DNA from: Setoptus koraiensis
Lineage: Eukaryota; Arthropoda
Direction of reading: 5' to 3'
Assembly (NCBI GenBank): GCA_048013815.1
Contig: CM106586.1
Coordinates: forward strand, 23,312,001 to 23,376,000
DNA length: 64,000 bases
Shown here: one piece after another, positions 50,521 to 60,642 of the stretch
How the letters are laid out: each line of letters begins with the position of its first letter
Position numbering within the stretch: position 1 is the first letter of the stretch
Notes under the pieces: generated by a model
Database searches by the model: none
Told to the model about the DNA's origin: nothing
Seen by the model: the letters and a program-made list of their open reading frames with translations, nothing else
Translations under genes and position numbers: made by a program

Positions 50521-52060
50521 ATAGGAGATAAATGTACATGTACAATGTATATTCCGCCAGAGTTGTGGGATAAACACCTACAATACTCTCGCCTGATACA
50601 GCCTGTAGCATTTACTCATTAATAGTGAGCATGTGGGTAGTTCTCGTCACTGACGATTTGCCAAAAATGTCATCCAAAAGATCGGAGAAGAATGAAAAAT
50701 ACATGAGCATCGATTTCGATTTCCTGTACTATCCGCTTCCTATTATTCACCGAATCGCACCACTGAGGCTAGTTGATTGGAAACTTGAACAAATCTGTTG
50801 AAAGAGTTTTAATTACTTTTATAAAAACTGGAAGTTCGAGAGGAAGTTGTCATTGATTTGCCGTCTTTTATACACGCTGTAGAATCACGAAGCGATAACG
50901 ATTATTACTAAATGATGAAGTTACAAATTACAGTCTGAGTTGATCGCAGAATATAATTATCGCCGAGAACTTATAACTCGCTGCTTAAATCTACTCAGAT
51001 TCAGTTTTCATGAGATCAAAACGTCAGATTTTTCGGTTTCTTCGGTTTTTACCAGTCAAGATCGGCGACCAGGGGTGAAGCAGCCCTCTCTACGACCTCC
51101 TAGGTCGTAGAAAGGGGCAAGGAGTCGGGAGCTCTCCATGAGGGGGACACCGCTTCACCTCCCGAAGATTCACCAACTGACCCTCTCAGTCGACTCCTAG
51201 TTGAATCATGTTTTCAGAGAGATCATGGACGAATACTTCATTTTTTTCGGTTTTGATGACAGAAAAGGTCGAAGTTCGGTGTTTTGTTCGTGGAAACGAA
51301 TGGGGCTCAAGAGACGACGAATCTAGATAGCTCTCGAAATTATAGAGAATACGAAATTATAGAGATTTGCCATCACCGATAAGATTTCGGTTATCAACCG
51401 ATTTTGTTCTCCTTAATACATGCAATTATAATCGAATGCATGCGTGGTTTATTTATTAATATCATGAATACGAGAACTTAACTGTTGTGCTTGTCTTATA
51501 TCTGATACACTAAAGATATATCAATAAATCATCAACAAGACAATACTGATTTCTCTGTGTCTAAACTGCAATCACTGTTTGATCTGCATCCGTAAGCTAG
51601 TGTGTCGAGATAATGTTACAGTTGTAACTAACTCAGCAACCGTTGTAGCGGTTGGGAGAAGCGGCACAAGAAATATGATGATATCAAGACAAAATGAATC
51701 ACAAAAAAAAAACTTGTTATCCGAACAAGCAAAGTTACACGGACTTGTATTTACTAATTGAAAATTATCAGTCATGATTGCGTGAGATAACAGGCAGATT
51801 TCAAGATTTTTTTTATCTGTTGAGATATCCATCTCAAGAAATAGCGAGGAAATAATAGAATAAGAGCATGGGTTCGTTTATTTCTTATAATTTATTCACA
51901 TAGCCCATACCTGATTTGCAGCGCCATACATTATATTTAGCCCCTCCAAAAATCCGCTGTTCATCAACGAGCCATCAGAGCTATTATCGCTGATTATATT
52001 ATATTTTGAACTGAATAATTGGTGATATTGAAGATAAGCTGTTCAATTTACCGAACAGTC
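50521..52060. other. Intergenic region upstream of QSOX, with repeat remnants
   Basis: Contains a string shared with the protease-unit flank (TTTTCATGAGATC, AAACGTCAG at 51005-51028), a strong hairpin at about 51083-51119, and a right end resembling the AACAAAATCGG MITE terminus ending at 51416. No gene is supported. Confidence 0.5.
51083..51119. repeat. GC-rich hairpin
   Basis: TCTACGACCT at 51089-51098 pairs with AGGTCGTAGA at 51102-51111 around a CCT loop; the stem continues imperfectly outward through GCCC and GGGGC. Confidence 0.6.
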
Positions 52061-54853
52061 ATGCGACTAACATTATTGGTCATCACCTACATTTTATTGA
52101 GCATTGACATTCTTGTCGGTGGCTCACAAAGATCAGATCAGATCATCAGAAATATCCTAATGCAACAGATTGAATTAATTAGACACGGCCCCATTGGCAG
52201 GTCAGAAAATTGCTCGAGTTGCCCGTCGATCAGCAACAAGGTTAAACGCAATACAGCGGAATCCTCACATCCAATACGCAACAATAGTGAGACTAGTAAT
52301 CGAATAATTAGAGCTTCCAAGTCACGATCACAGAAATCTGTGAGCTTATATGATCAAGATACAGATTTTGTTAGCATTATCAGCGGTTTGCAACAATTTG
52401 AAAAGATAATCTATGAAGATCAATTGAAGCATCTAAACATGGTCCAATTTTATATGGCCACTTGTCCCGATTGTCAAGGATTCGCGCCGTATTTCAAATT
52501 GTTTTCTAGGGATATAAAAAAATGGAACAACATGATTAAAGTGCACACAATCAATTGTAATGACGACAGAAATATTCAGGTATGTCGTGATCATAATCCA
52601 AATATTCTGGTTCCCACAGTTCGATGGTACACATTTGGTAAGATAATGCGCATGTATAAAGATCAATTTCTAAAATCATCCAAAGATGCAGGAATCCCAA
52701 CTACTCCTACCAAACAGGACATTACTAACAACTCAGCAGTATCAGTAACAACAAATCAAAAACTCATTCCAATGCTAACGGTATCACACAGAGAATGGAT
52801 AAAAGATGCGCTCCGGGATCCAAACTCCCTGAAACACGGAACAATAGACTTCATTAATAAGATACTATACGACATAAACCAGGAAAACAATGATCTGTCT
52901 TCAGTGCGAGATCAGCTTTCTATTGAGTGGCTCCTATTGCCGAAGATAAACAAATTTGAATATATTGATGAATACTCGAAATTTATTAGCAACATTACCA
53001 ACACTCACACTTACTCAACTTGCAGTGACCACTCGGAAAGTCCTTCAAAAGATGAATTAAAGGTCATGCTGAAAGAGAGGGACGGTTTGATCAAACCAAA
53101 TCAATCTAATGATTCTCATTTGATTATAATCATCGACAATGATTTCGAAAATGAAATGGACGCTTATGTGGGCAGTACAATAGTGTTAGATTGGTCCAAG
53201 TATTTCGCTTGTAGTAATCGCCTAAAAGTAACCCATTCTAACAATCAAAAACTATTACAACAATTAATTTGGCTCAGTCTAAGTTTGGATGCTGGTCAAG
53301 TTTTTCCTGTAGACCTTCAACAAAAATTGCCCGCTTTATTCCATTTACAATACTATAGGAATGATAACAAAGAAGGTGTCATTAGTCTTCCATTATCTTG
53401 TAAGTTATTAGATCACAAAGATACCATACAAAAACATATATCATCAAAACGTAGATCAATTAATTGGAATCCAAGTTTGTATCCTCATGAAGAAGGGCTT
53501 CGATACAATTTCACTAAGAAAATATCGGACGCTATCTTAGAGAAGGCAGCGCCTTCGCTGGAATTAGATGAATCCGTTCTGTCTGAGGCAACTAGGCACA
53601 CAACGACACCAGCGCCAGTCCTATTGCCTAATGAGGGCGATGACAAGAACCCATTGCTACTCACTGATTACTACAAAATATTGTATCATATTCTCGAGAG
53701 GGATATTTGGCGCAAAAAAAATCTTGATGGCTACCAAACATTGGCTATCGCACGTCTAATTGAAGATCTGAAACGATATTTCCCATTTGAGGTTGCCAAC
53801 AGAGAAACATCAAAGATTTACATGTATATTGATGAAATGCAGCAGTTATTGCTCAATGAATTGAGTGTTGCCGTAAGATCTGTTCATTCCGACATTGATA
53901 TTGTTGCACAAAAAGATTATATAATAAGTGGAAATGGGCACAATGATAGTCATAAGTTATTGTACAAGGAATTCATGCAAAAAATTCAATTCGAATCAAT
54001 ATCTTTAGACTCAAGTTATCTTGAGCAACAAGTACTCAAGTTACAAACCAAGCGTAATATATCCTTGGAGAAAGCTGAGACTTTCAATTGGAAATATTGT
54101 TCAGGTAGCAGTGACACTTATCGGGGTTATACATGTGGCCTGTGGATATTGTTTCATACAATGCTGAGCGAAGAACATAATCACTATGAGAGTTTACTTA
54201 ATGTATCTGGCCACCATTTGCGTGCTAGATCGGTGCTTGGCACGCATGAGATGCAAATGGATCAGTGTAAGACTGACCTGCCTGAATCTGATCTATTGAC
54301 CATGAGTTCAAAACAAAAATTTGTTGATCATCGGAGCGTGCTAGCGACTATTATTAATTATGTGAGAAATTTCTTCAATTGTAACGATTGTGCCGCGCAT
54401 TTTAATTGTATGGTTCGCGAATCCATTCTAGCAGGTAGATTGAAGTTCTATGATGGTCCAAACAATGACAACCAACTAGACGAGAGCATTGATCATAATT
54501 TATGGTTTTGGGAGGCTCATAACAAAGTGAACGTTCGCACCAAAGGTACACATTCCGAAGATCCCGAACACCCCAAGAAAATAGTACCCAGCTATGAGGT
54601 GTGTCCTGAGTGTTACTTAGACAAGGCGCAGGTTGTGGTTGGCAACAATTCAGTTGGCGGCTTAGATAGATTTAATCTAGATAATCACGGTGAAAATATC
54701 GTCGGTTTCCTTGATAGTCGCTATAAAAGAGAGTTCATTGTTCACAACAATATCAACATAGAGAACAAGTTCATTGGCAAGCCCAGTAGACAGCCCGTAG
54801 TAACGTCTGGTGAACCAGACACCCCGCAACAATTTCTATCAGGACAGCAATAA
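52061..54853 (+). CDS. QSOX: Quiescin sulfhydryl oxidase (QSOX), intronless
   Basis: 930 residues, single exon. It oxidises protein thiols to disulfides with reduction of oxygen, in the secretory pathway or outside the cell. Features in order: signal peptide MRLTLLVITYILLSIDILVG; an N-terminal extension of about 95 residues that is longer than usual; a thioredoxin domain with active site CPDC at 135-138 (vertebrate QSOX has WCGHC; the Trp is absent); a second, redox-silent Trx-like region; and a C-terminal Erv/ALR FAD domain. In that domain RGYTCGLWILFHTM, the FAD-proximal pair CNDC (774-777) in FFNCNDCAAHF, WFWEAHNKVN and CPEC (848-851) line up with QSOX. A tail of about 80 residues follows. 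I see no clear C-terminal membrane helix. An in-frame TTG upstream was rejected in favour of the ATG before the signal peptide. The stop codon lies within AATAAA. Confidence 0.9.
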   Translation: MRLTLLVITYILLSIDILVGGSQRSDQIIRNILMQQIELIRHGPIGRSENCSSCPSISNKVKRNTAESSHPIRNNSETSNRIIRASKSRSQKSVSLYDQDTDFVSIISGLQQFEKIIYEDQLKHLNMVQFYMATCPDCQGFAPYFKLFSRDIKKWNNMIKVHTINCNDDRNIQVCRDHNPNILVPTVRWYTFGKIMRMYKDQFLKSSKDAGIPTTPTKQDITNNSAVSVTTNQKLIPMLTVSHREWIKDALRDPNSLKHGTIDFINKILYDINQENNDLSSVRDQLSIEWLLLPKINKFEYIDEYSKFISNITNTHTYSTCSDHSESPSKDELKVMLKERDGLIKPNQSNDSHLIIIIDNDFENEMDAYVGSTIVLDWSKYFACSNRLKVTHSNNQKLLQQLIWLSLSLDAGQVFPVDLQQKLPALFHLQYYRNDNKEGVISLPLSCKLLDHKDTIQKHISSKRRSINWNPSLYPHEEGLRYNFTKKISDAILEKAAPSLELDESVLSEATRHTTTPAPVLLPNEGDDKNPLLLTDYYKILYHILERDIWRKKNLDGYQTLAIARLIEDLKRYFPFEVANRETSKIYMYIDEMQQLLLNELSVAVRSVHSDIDIVAQKDYIISGNGHNDSHKLLYKEFMQKIQFESISLDSSYLEQQVLKLQTKRNISLEKAETFNWKYCSGSSDTYRGYTCGLWILFHTMLSEEHNHYESLLNVSGHHLRARSVLGTHEMQMDQCKTDLPESDLLTMSSKQKFVDHRSVLATIINYVRNFFNCNDCAAHFNCMVRESILAGRLKFYDGPNNDNQLDESIDHNLWFWEAHNKVNVRTKGTHSEDPEHPKKIVPSYEVCPECYLDKAQVVVGNNSVGGLDRFNLDNHGENIVGFLDSRYKREFIVHNNINIENKFIGKPSRQPVVTSGEPDTPQQFLSGQQ

Positions 54854-54854
54854 A
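54849..54854 (+). terminator. AATAAA overlapping the QSOX stop codon
   Basis: The hexamer at 54849-54854 contains the TAA stop (54851-54853). If used, cleavage would leave a 3' UTR of only about 10-30 bases. Confidence 0.4.
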
Positions 54855-56190
54855 AAACCTTGATACGATATGTCCTCTTGATATATTGTGCGTCGGCGCT
54901 GTGGCATAGTGTGTCGTTGTGACATTTCGAGTGAAAACCCGGTACCTATCGGCAGTGGTGCAAACAGTTTATTCATTTATTTTTATTTTTTTTCTTTAAT
55001 TTTTCCAATTTTCCATATAGCGCGCGGTCGTTGATTTTTCTTGTTTATCGATGTCCGAAGATTAACAGGGTAAGGTTAAAAAGATCCTATTCCGGTGAAT
55101 CCAAAAACCTTGTTAACTTTCGATGCGCTTTTCACGCGCGGCGCCCCTTTTCCGTTCCACCACAGAACAGTGCCGATTCTAGGTCGTTTTTGTATCTATG
55201 CCTATTTTATGAAATATTAATAAAATATCAAACGAAGAAAAAATTCGGAGGGTTGCGCTGTCTGCGAAACACCGGAAAAAAATAGCGCACTACGAGCAGC
55301 AATTTTTGGGGCTTGTCACGTTCCTTTTTTTTATACATTTGTATTCCATGAAAAAGGCGTCGATACCAAAAATTTCCTCTATCGCGACTCTTCATGGTGG
55401 AACAAAGCCTGAAAAGGTAAACCTCCTGAAAATGACGCTCGGATCTGCCAAACTACTGTTTTATCTTGTTGCGAAAATTCATAGAAGTAAGAAAACACTA
55501 TTCAAAAATCCACGTTTTTTGGTAATCCTGAGAAAAGCGGATAATTCACGGGCGCATATCCCCTCTATTTTGTATGATAGCTAACGCACTAATTTTGAAA
55601 CAGAAAAACTTTGAAAAACATTGAAAAAACCTGCGCGCATCCAATAGTAAATCACATATAAGGCGCGTATGAATTCATGAAAATTGAAGACGAAAACCAA
55701 GAATATCGCAAAAAGTATGCGACTTGTGAGTTTATGATTAGTGTTTTCTCTCTCCTCGTAATCTGAGGAGTTCATAGATACCATCTTTGGTGCATAGGCG
55801 TGTAGTCGAGAAAGAGGTTTACCTTGTGAGTCGAAATTCCCCTCTGACTATATCCTATATTTGAAAATTGAAGGCAATCGAGAAAAAAAAATGGGACAAC
55901 CCCTTCAGGACTATTCGCGAATGAAGCTGATACGGATATTCACGCTTTTGTGTGCGAAAAGCTTTTGAATATTTGCACAGGCACAACGAGCATAGGGCTT
56001 ATGAAAGGACTGAGCGCGGAGCTGATTCGCGTGGACTATTCCACTCGAGGCTATTAACTGATTAATTAATTGGCTATCATAAGTGACAAATGTTGGTTGC
56101 CATACCGGGCTAATTATCTAGATTGACGATGCGATGCAATTGTCGATCGAATAGATTTGAATTGTCGTTAGTGGTGGAGCCCAGGTGGTG
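54854..56190. other. Intergenic island with atypical composition
   Basis: From about 55020 to 56040 the sequence is richer in GCG/CGCG strings than its surroundings and contains two adjacent plus-strand open frames (55031-55285, 55306-55584) without features. I do not recognise a gene, and no terminal repeats could be found. Confidence 0.35.
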
Positions 56191-57306
56191 ATGGCAGCAA
56201 CAAAATCAACAAACAAATCAACTAGCAAATCAAAGAGCAACACTAAATATCAGACAGCAGCCAATTTTAGTTCTAATCCTCAAATACCAATACCTCTACC
56301 ACCCATGGATCCCGTTAATTTGCCTGGCAAAGCGATAGCTGAATCTAGTAAACCATCGCGACGGCGCACATTAGAAACCACTAGACGATGGCACAAAAAT
56401 TGCTTATTAATTGTTACCGATGCTGCCAGTGGTTTTATCAGACACTTTTGTATATTTGTAATGCGTCGCTTCATCAAATATCATCAACAATGTCAACATG
56501 ACGATTTTAAAATGGTATTAATTGTGGTGACGAAGAAGACAACAAGCGAATTGGAGAGATTGCAATCGACATTACCTAAGAGTATTACTATGCACAAAAT
56601 TGAAATGGCCGATTGTAATGATATTAAATCATTTGAGACATTAGAGAAATTATTACAAAAATTAGCGCCCACATTTAATACATTACGCGATCAAGTGATA
56701 TTAGTTCATGGACCAGGCAAATTAGTGACGCATATATTAAACAGAGCAACTAGTGAAACAAGTGCAAATGATTTATCGACATTGCAAACACTGTTCAGTG
56801 AATGTGTGACTAATATTATCCGTTTAACGGCGCTCTTTCTAAAGACATTCCCAATAAGAACTGTCAACAGGAAAATAATCAATATAAATCCGTCATTTAA
56901 GGCGCGACAATGGCCCGACATGCCGGTCTCAATAGGCGACAACGATGATAAAGTCAAAGATGTAAATAGAGTGGTCAGAACTAGAACCATGAAAGGAACC
57001 TCACTGATGGTCACAGCCAAGGCGGCCAGAGAGGCTTTTTTGGCTCACGTTGCCGGCGAAGATGAGACAACGTGGTGCATTAGTTACGACCCAAGTGCCT
57101 ATCTTCTTTTTTCAGCCGAATATCTAACTCAAGAGGGAATTGTTAAAAAACCCGATGTGCTCAAAGAGGCGCTAAGGCTTATACTTAGGTCTAGTCTGAC
57201 TAGATTGCTCTTATTGATCGAAGAGGAATCATTAGATTCTGGCACAAGTTATGTCTTCGATGACCATTGGGCTCACGATCTAAACAAATATAAACATATT
57301 CTTTAG
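56191..57306 (+). CDS. Sepiapterin-reductase-like SDR pseudoenzyme
   Basis: 371 residues, single exon, starting at the ATG after GTGGTG. Residues 70-365 follow sepiapterin reductase (SDR family, last step of tetrahydrobiopterin synthesis): CLLIVTDAASGFIR aligns with the dinucleotide-binding turn, RDQVILVHGPG with LLINNAG, RKIININPS with the catalytic-serine strand, SLMVTAKAAREAF with the YxxxK segment, ISYDPSAY with NYAPGPL, and LLLLIEEESLDSG with the C-terminal helix. Key residues are changed: the glycine motif TGxxxGxG reads TDAASGFI, NNAG reads HGPG, the catalytic Tyr is Met273 and the Ser region is NPS; only Lys277 remains. The 65-residue N-terminal extension is Lys/Ser/Pro-rich. The fold looks kept; reductase activity does not. 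Confidence 0.75.
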   Translation: MAATKSTNKSTSKSKSNTKYQTAANFSSNPQIPIPLPPMDPVNLPGKAIAESSKPSRRRTLETTRRWHKNCLLIVTDAASGFIRHFCIFVMRRFIKYHQQCQHDDFKMVLIVVTKKTTSELERLQSTLPKSITMHKIEMADCNDIKSFETLEKLLQKLAPTFNTLRDQVILVHGPGKLVTHILNRATSETSANDLSTLQTLFSECVTNIIRLTALFLKTFPIRTVNRKIININPSFKARQWPDMPVSIGDNDDKVKDVNRVVRTRTMKGTSLMVTAKAAREAFLAHVAGEDETTWCISYDPSAYLLFSAEYLTQEGIVKKPDVLKEALRLILRSSLTRLLLLIEEESLDSGTSYVFDDHWAHDLNKYKHIL

Positions 57307-57860
57307 AATGTGAATAAGCGCTATATACCCATCAAATGAAGGAATGGTGTCTCAACGGGGAGTGGGTCTCCGAACAAAGTTGATCATTCAAAATTGATTG
57401 GACTCATATCTATTTTTTCTGGTAGTGTTTTGTTTTGTTACTGTTCTCTGGCGTGAGAGACATTCTTCATGCTGAAGAACAGTGGTGCAAAATGTGTTCT
57501 CGTTCAAGATGCGAGAGCTAGACCTCTAGTCGACGTTTCGCAATATATATATATATATATACTACTCACAGTGATAAATGTACGCAATGCATCACAACTG
57601 CATCTATCAAATTTGAGTAGTTAGTCCGAGGCCATTCTGTTTGTCTGGAAAATTTGAGCGCGCGACTCGATTTAATCTGATGTTTGTTTTTCTCCATATT
57701 TTCCATAATTTGCTTGCTCTACAAGTTTGACACAAAAAGGCTCCCAAGCTCAACAGCATGAAAGTGAGCCAATTTCATTCCAATCAAGGTCGACACAAGC
57801 TCAAAAGATTGCCATGCATCATTAATAGTTGTTATTGTTGAACGTAGCAAAGGAAATATT
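57307..57860. other. Intergenic region
   Basis: Contains a (TA)n run at 57545-57560 and presumably the promoter of the next gene. Nothing else is seen. Confidence 0.45.
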
Positions 57861-58793
57861 ATGACTTCATTCGGAGATTTTTTCAGCAATACAGACAATA
57901 TAATAATAATAGGTGTTGTCTGCTTAATGCTCCTGATTCTTTGTACCTGTTGTATTTGTTGTTGTAGAAGCGACGAGGATAAACCAGTTCTTTCCGATAC
58001 ATTGGCAAGAGAGGGTGTTACAACTAGTTTAATTCTTGACGCAACTCCCTCAGTATTGGTTCAAGCCGGCCTAGCGCGTCCCTCGGAACTTGTACCAGGC
58101 CAGCAACAACAGAATGAAGGTGGTAGTCAAATTCAGCAGTCATCAGCTACATCTGGACCAACCTATAGCCAACAAACGAGTTCAATAGTACCAAGGTCAA
58201 GCCAACAAGCGAGTTCAATAATACCAAGGTCTAGCCAACAAATGAGTTCGGGAATATCAAGATCAAGCCAACAGCAGTCGTCCTACGCTAGCTCACGCCC
58301 TAGTGGCCGTCCGGCCATTATTATGGCCGATAATTTAAGTCAGATGCCCAGCGATGTGTTGGGCCAAGAACAGAAACCGTTAGTGCAAATATTAAAGGCA
58401 CAAGATAAGCAATTGAAAAGGAAAGTGAAATCATTGGAACGTCAACAAGAACAAATGAGAAATACTTATGGCAGGCCATCGTCACCCAAACAGTTAAGTT
58501 CAGTGAGTCAGCAAAACCCTCTGCCGCTTTCCTCTCAACGAAGCACACCTCAGACTATATTTTCGCAATCTGCTAGAACACAAGCGGGCTCTACTAGTGG
58601 CCCAATATCTAGCATAAAACAGCGCAGCCAGTTCTCTAAGGCTACTCCTAGCTCGCCCTCGCCAATTGTACAATCTGGCTCGGCCGCACCACCGCTCCCC
58701 CCACCTTCTGGCGCCCAAACGTCCTTCTCGAATAAAGCCAACAAAATTCGAAAGGTGCCCAGCGACAATATGTCGACCTCAATGAAACCATGA
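57861..58793 (+). CDS. Single-pass membrane protein with Gln/Ser-rich tail, unrecognised
   Basis: 310 residues, starting at ATG 57861. A 13-residue N-terminus precedes one membrane helix (IIIIGVVCLMLLILCTCCICC) that ends in a cluster of seven cysteines, likely palmitoylated. The rest is a predicted disordered cytoplasmic region: an acidic stretch (SDEDKPVLSD), four imperfect repeats of about 13 residues (SSQQASSIIPR type, 58150-58280), a charged segment (QDKQLKRKVKSLERQQEQM) that may form a short coiled coil, and a Ser/Pro/Gln-rich end with a proline run (APPLPPPSG) that could bind SH3 or WW domains. No family is recognised. Intronless, on the same strand as its neighbours. Confidence 0.65.
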   Translation: MTSFGDFFSNTDNIIIIGVVCLMLLILCTCCICCCRSDEDKPVLSDTLAREGVTTSLILDATPSVLVQAGLARPSELVPGQQQQNEGGSQIQQSSATSGPTYSQQTSSIVPRSSQQASSIIPRSSQQMSSGISRSSQQQSSYASSRPSGRPAIIMADNLSQMPSDVLGQEQKPLVQILKAQDKQLKRKVKSLERQQEQMRNTYGRPSSPKQLSSVSQQNPLPLSSQRSTPQTIFSQSARTQAGSTSGPISSIKQRSQFSKATPSSPSPIVQSGSAAPPLPPPSGAQTSFSNKANKIRKVPSDNMSTSMKP

Positions 58794-59326
58794 TAAGATT
58801 CATCCCTTAGAAATTAGCTCGCTTATCTAACCCAATTAAACAAAATATATCCCATGTGTGTAGTCTTATTTATTCAATTAGTTAATACCTTATTAAACTG
58901 AATCTCTGCGTAAATGCATGCCCCGCAAAGGGGGCCTCTCTGACCTTCCGGCATCTTCCGAACAGTTTCAACTTGTTAGTGTTTTTTTCTTCCTTTTAGT
59001 GATCTGGTGAGGTGGGGAGGTCTTCCTTCTGCGATTCTTTTTTTTTTTTTTTAAATGAAAAATTTTTTTGTTGTCGCTCATTTGAATCGCGCGCTTCTGG
59101 CCAAGTTCTGCTGACAGTTGTTCACATGTGTGCAAACCGATAACAATTGGGGCCTTGTTTACATTTGTGTACATTTGTGCCACTGTTACATCGCACATTT
59201 GTTGCATAATTAATTTGCGTCGATCAAAACTATTACATAGCCAGGTATTTTCGCCTCACAACTAGTACATTCTGGCTCACAAACCATTTACATCGCTAGT
59301 ATTCATCATGTTTCAATTCGTTTATA
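58794..59326. other. Intergenic region with homopolymer tract
   Basis: Holds a run of T at 59037-59052 and no coding region that I can support. Confidence 0.45.
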
Positions 59327-59680
59327 ATGTCCAAATCCGTTGGTAGTCAGCCAGCGTCAGGTAGCAGTATTTATAAAGAATTTTGCTCAGGCATGATAGA
59401 TGAAAGTCGTGAGACTATTAGAATAATTGGTAGTATAGCCAGAAAAATATCTCGTGGTTCATCGGCGTCATCACATTGGAGTCACCATCATCCAAGCACT
59501 GTCACTAGTAGTAGTCATATTATTAGATCGGCCACTAGTGATACATTGAATCGGGCAGCCAACGATTTTTGTCTGTTGGACCCGTTATTAGATAATATAG
59601 AAAATAATCTGAACAAAGTGTGCGCACTAACCAAAATTGAAGATTTATCAGTCAAGACGTCATCCACTTCGTCCATCTGA
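59327..59680 (+). CDS. Small serine-rich protein, unrecognised
   Basis: 117 residues from an ATG, intact frame. The N-terminal part (SSIYKEFCSGMIDESRETIR) and the C-terminal part (NRAANDFCLLDPLLDNIENN) look helical and amphipathic. They are separated by a Ser/His-rich linker (SSASSHWSHHHPSTVTSSS). The layout resembles small coiled-coil subunits of larger complexes (Mediator, BLOC/BORC), but I cannot assign it. It ends 170 bases before the PHPT1 start on the same strand. Confidence 0.5.
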   Translation: MSKSVGSQPASGSSIYKEFCSGMIDESRETIRIIGSIARKISRGSSASSHWSHHHPSTVTSSSHIIRSATSDTLNRAANDFCLLDPLLDNIENNLNKVCALTKIEDLSVKTSSTSSI

Positions 59681-59850
59681 AATTGAATCTCATCTGCATC
59701 ATAATCATCAATATATCTGCGAGTTATCAATTTATACTGGCTCTCACAATCATATTGAATCTCTACAATTGTATTGTCAGGTGTTCAATTTATGTCAAAC
59801 AACCAACATTGGCGAGACTATTGTCACACCAACAATCACCATCGAACAAT

Positions 59851-60300
59851 ATGACTTCTCAGAATTTAGATCAGGTGAGTAGTAAATCGTTTAGCACAAT
59901 GTTGATGCTCTTATCGACCATCTCTTCCTAATTATGATCAAATTTCGACTTCTATCCACAGATACCTAGTGTCGATATAGAAACTGGTCGCTTCAAGTAC
60001 ATTTTGATCAAAGTGACGGACAACACAACAAAAGCAGAAAAGTATATTGTGCGTGGTTACAAATCTTGTGCCTATCATGGGGATATATTTGACAAAGTTG
60101 AGCCTACCATCACAAAACTAGGATGCAGTGCCATGTGTCCAGGCGGTGGTCGCATATTTCACGATGCTGCAGCAAAATCAATCCTGATCTATGGTTACTC
60201 CCAAGGTTTTGGACGAGCCGACCACACCATAACCCATAAACTAGTCTTGGAGAAATACCCCAACTACAAAGATATTCAATGGTCCAACGAGGGCTACTAG
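59851..60300 (+). CDS. PHPT1: 14 kDa phosphohistidine phosphatase / Janus protein
   Basis: Two exons, 59851-59874 and 59962-60300, joined in phase 0, give 120 residues, close to the 125 of human PHPT1. It removes phosphate from phosphohistidine in cytosolic proteins. The joined N-terminus reads MTSQNLDQ then IPSVDIETGRFKYILIKV, matching the family IPDVDIDSDGVFKYVLIRV pattern. The catalytic histidine lies in YKSCAYHGDIFDKV (YKWAEYHADIYDKV in human), the phosphate-binding CPGGGRIFH in place of CLGGGRISH, and IYGYSQGFGRADH follows. The C-terminus WSNEGY matches the family WANDGY end. Exon 1 is tiny (24 bases), with donor CAG|GTGAGT and acceptor CCACAG. Drosophila relatives are Janus A/B. Confidence 0.92.
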
Positions 60301-60642
60301 ATAAATTAGCTTCAACACATTGTATCAACTTCTGCGCTTGGATACCACTGATAGAAGATGGTGGAAAATAGACAGCCTACTTGTTAAAAACAGTAATGGG
60401 TAGTGCATGTTATCATATATATATATGCCTCTTTCACTATAGCCAAAAAACACCCATCTAACATATTGTTAGAAATACTGTGTTGAGGATTGACTAAACA
60501 AAAGGTGTTGGATATTGGTCGGCGCGCGCCTTGAATCAACTTTTGAGATTGGATCTTTGAAAAATAAATAAACACTAGAAAATTGCAATTGAAATCACTT
60601 GCTCATAATTTTTGGTTCCAAAGCTTTGATATTTATGACACT
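60301..60642. other. PHPT1 3' flank and kelch gene 5' flank
   Basis: A short (TA)n run at 60415-60425 and AATAAA motifs near 60562-60572 that could end the PHPT1 transcript; the kelch gene start follows closely. Confidence 0.45.
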
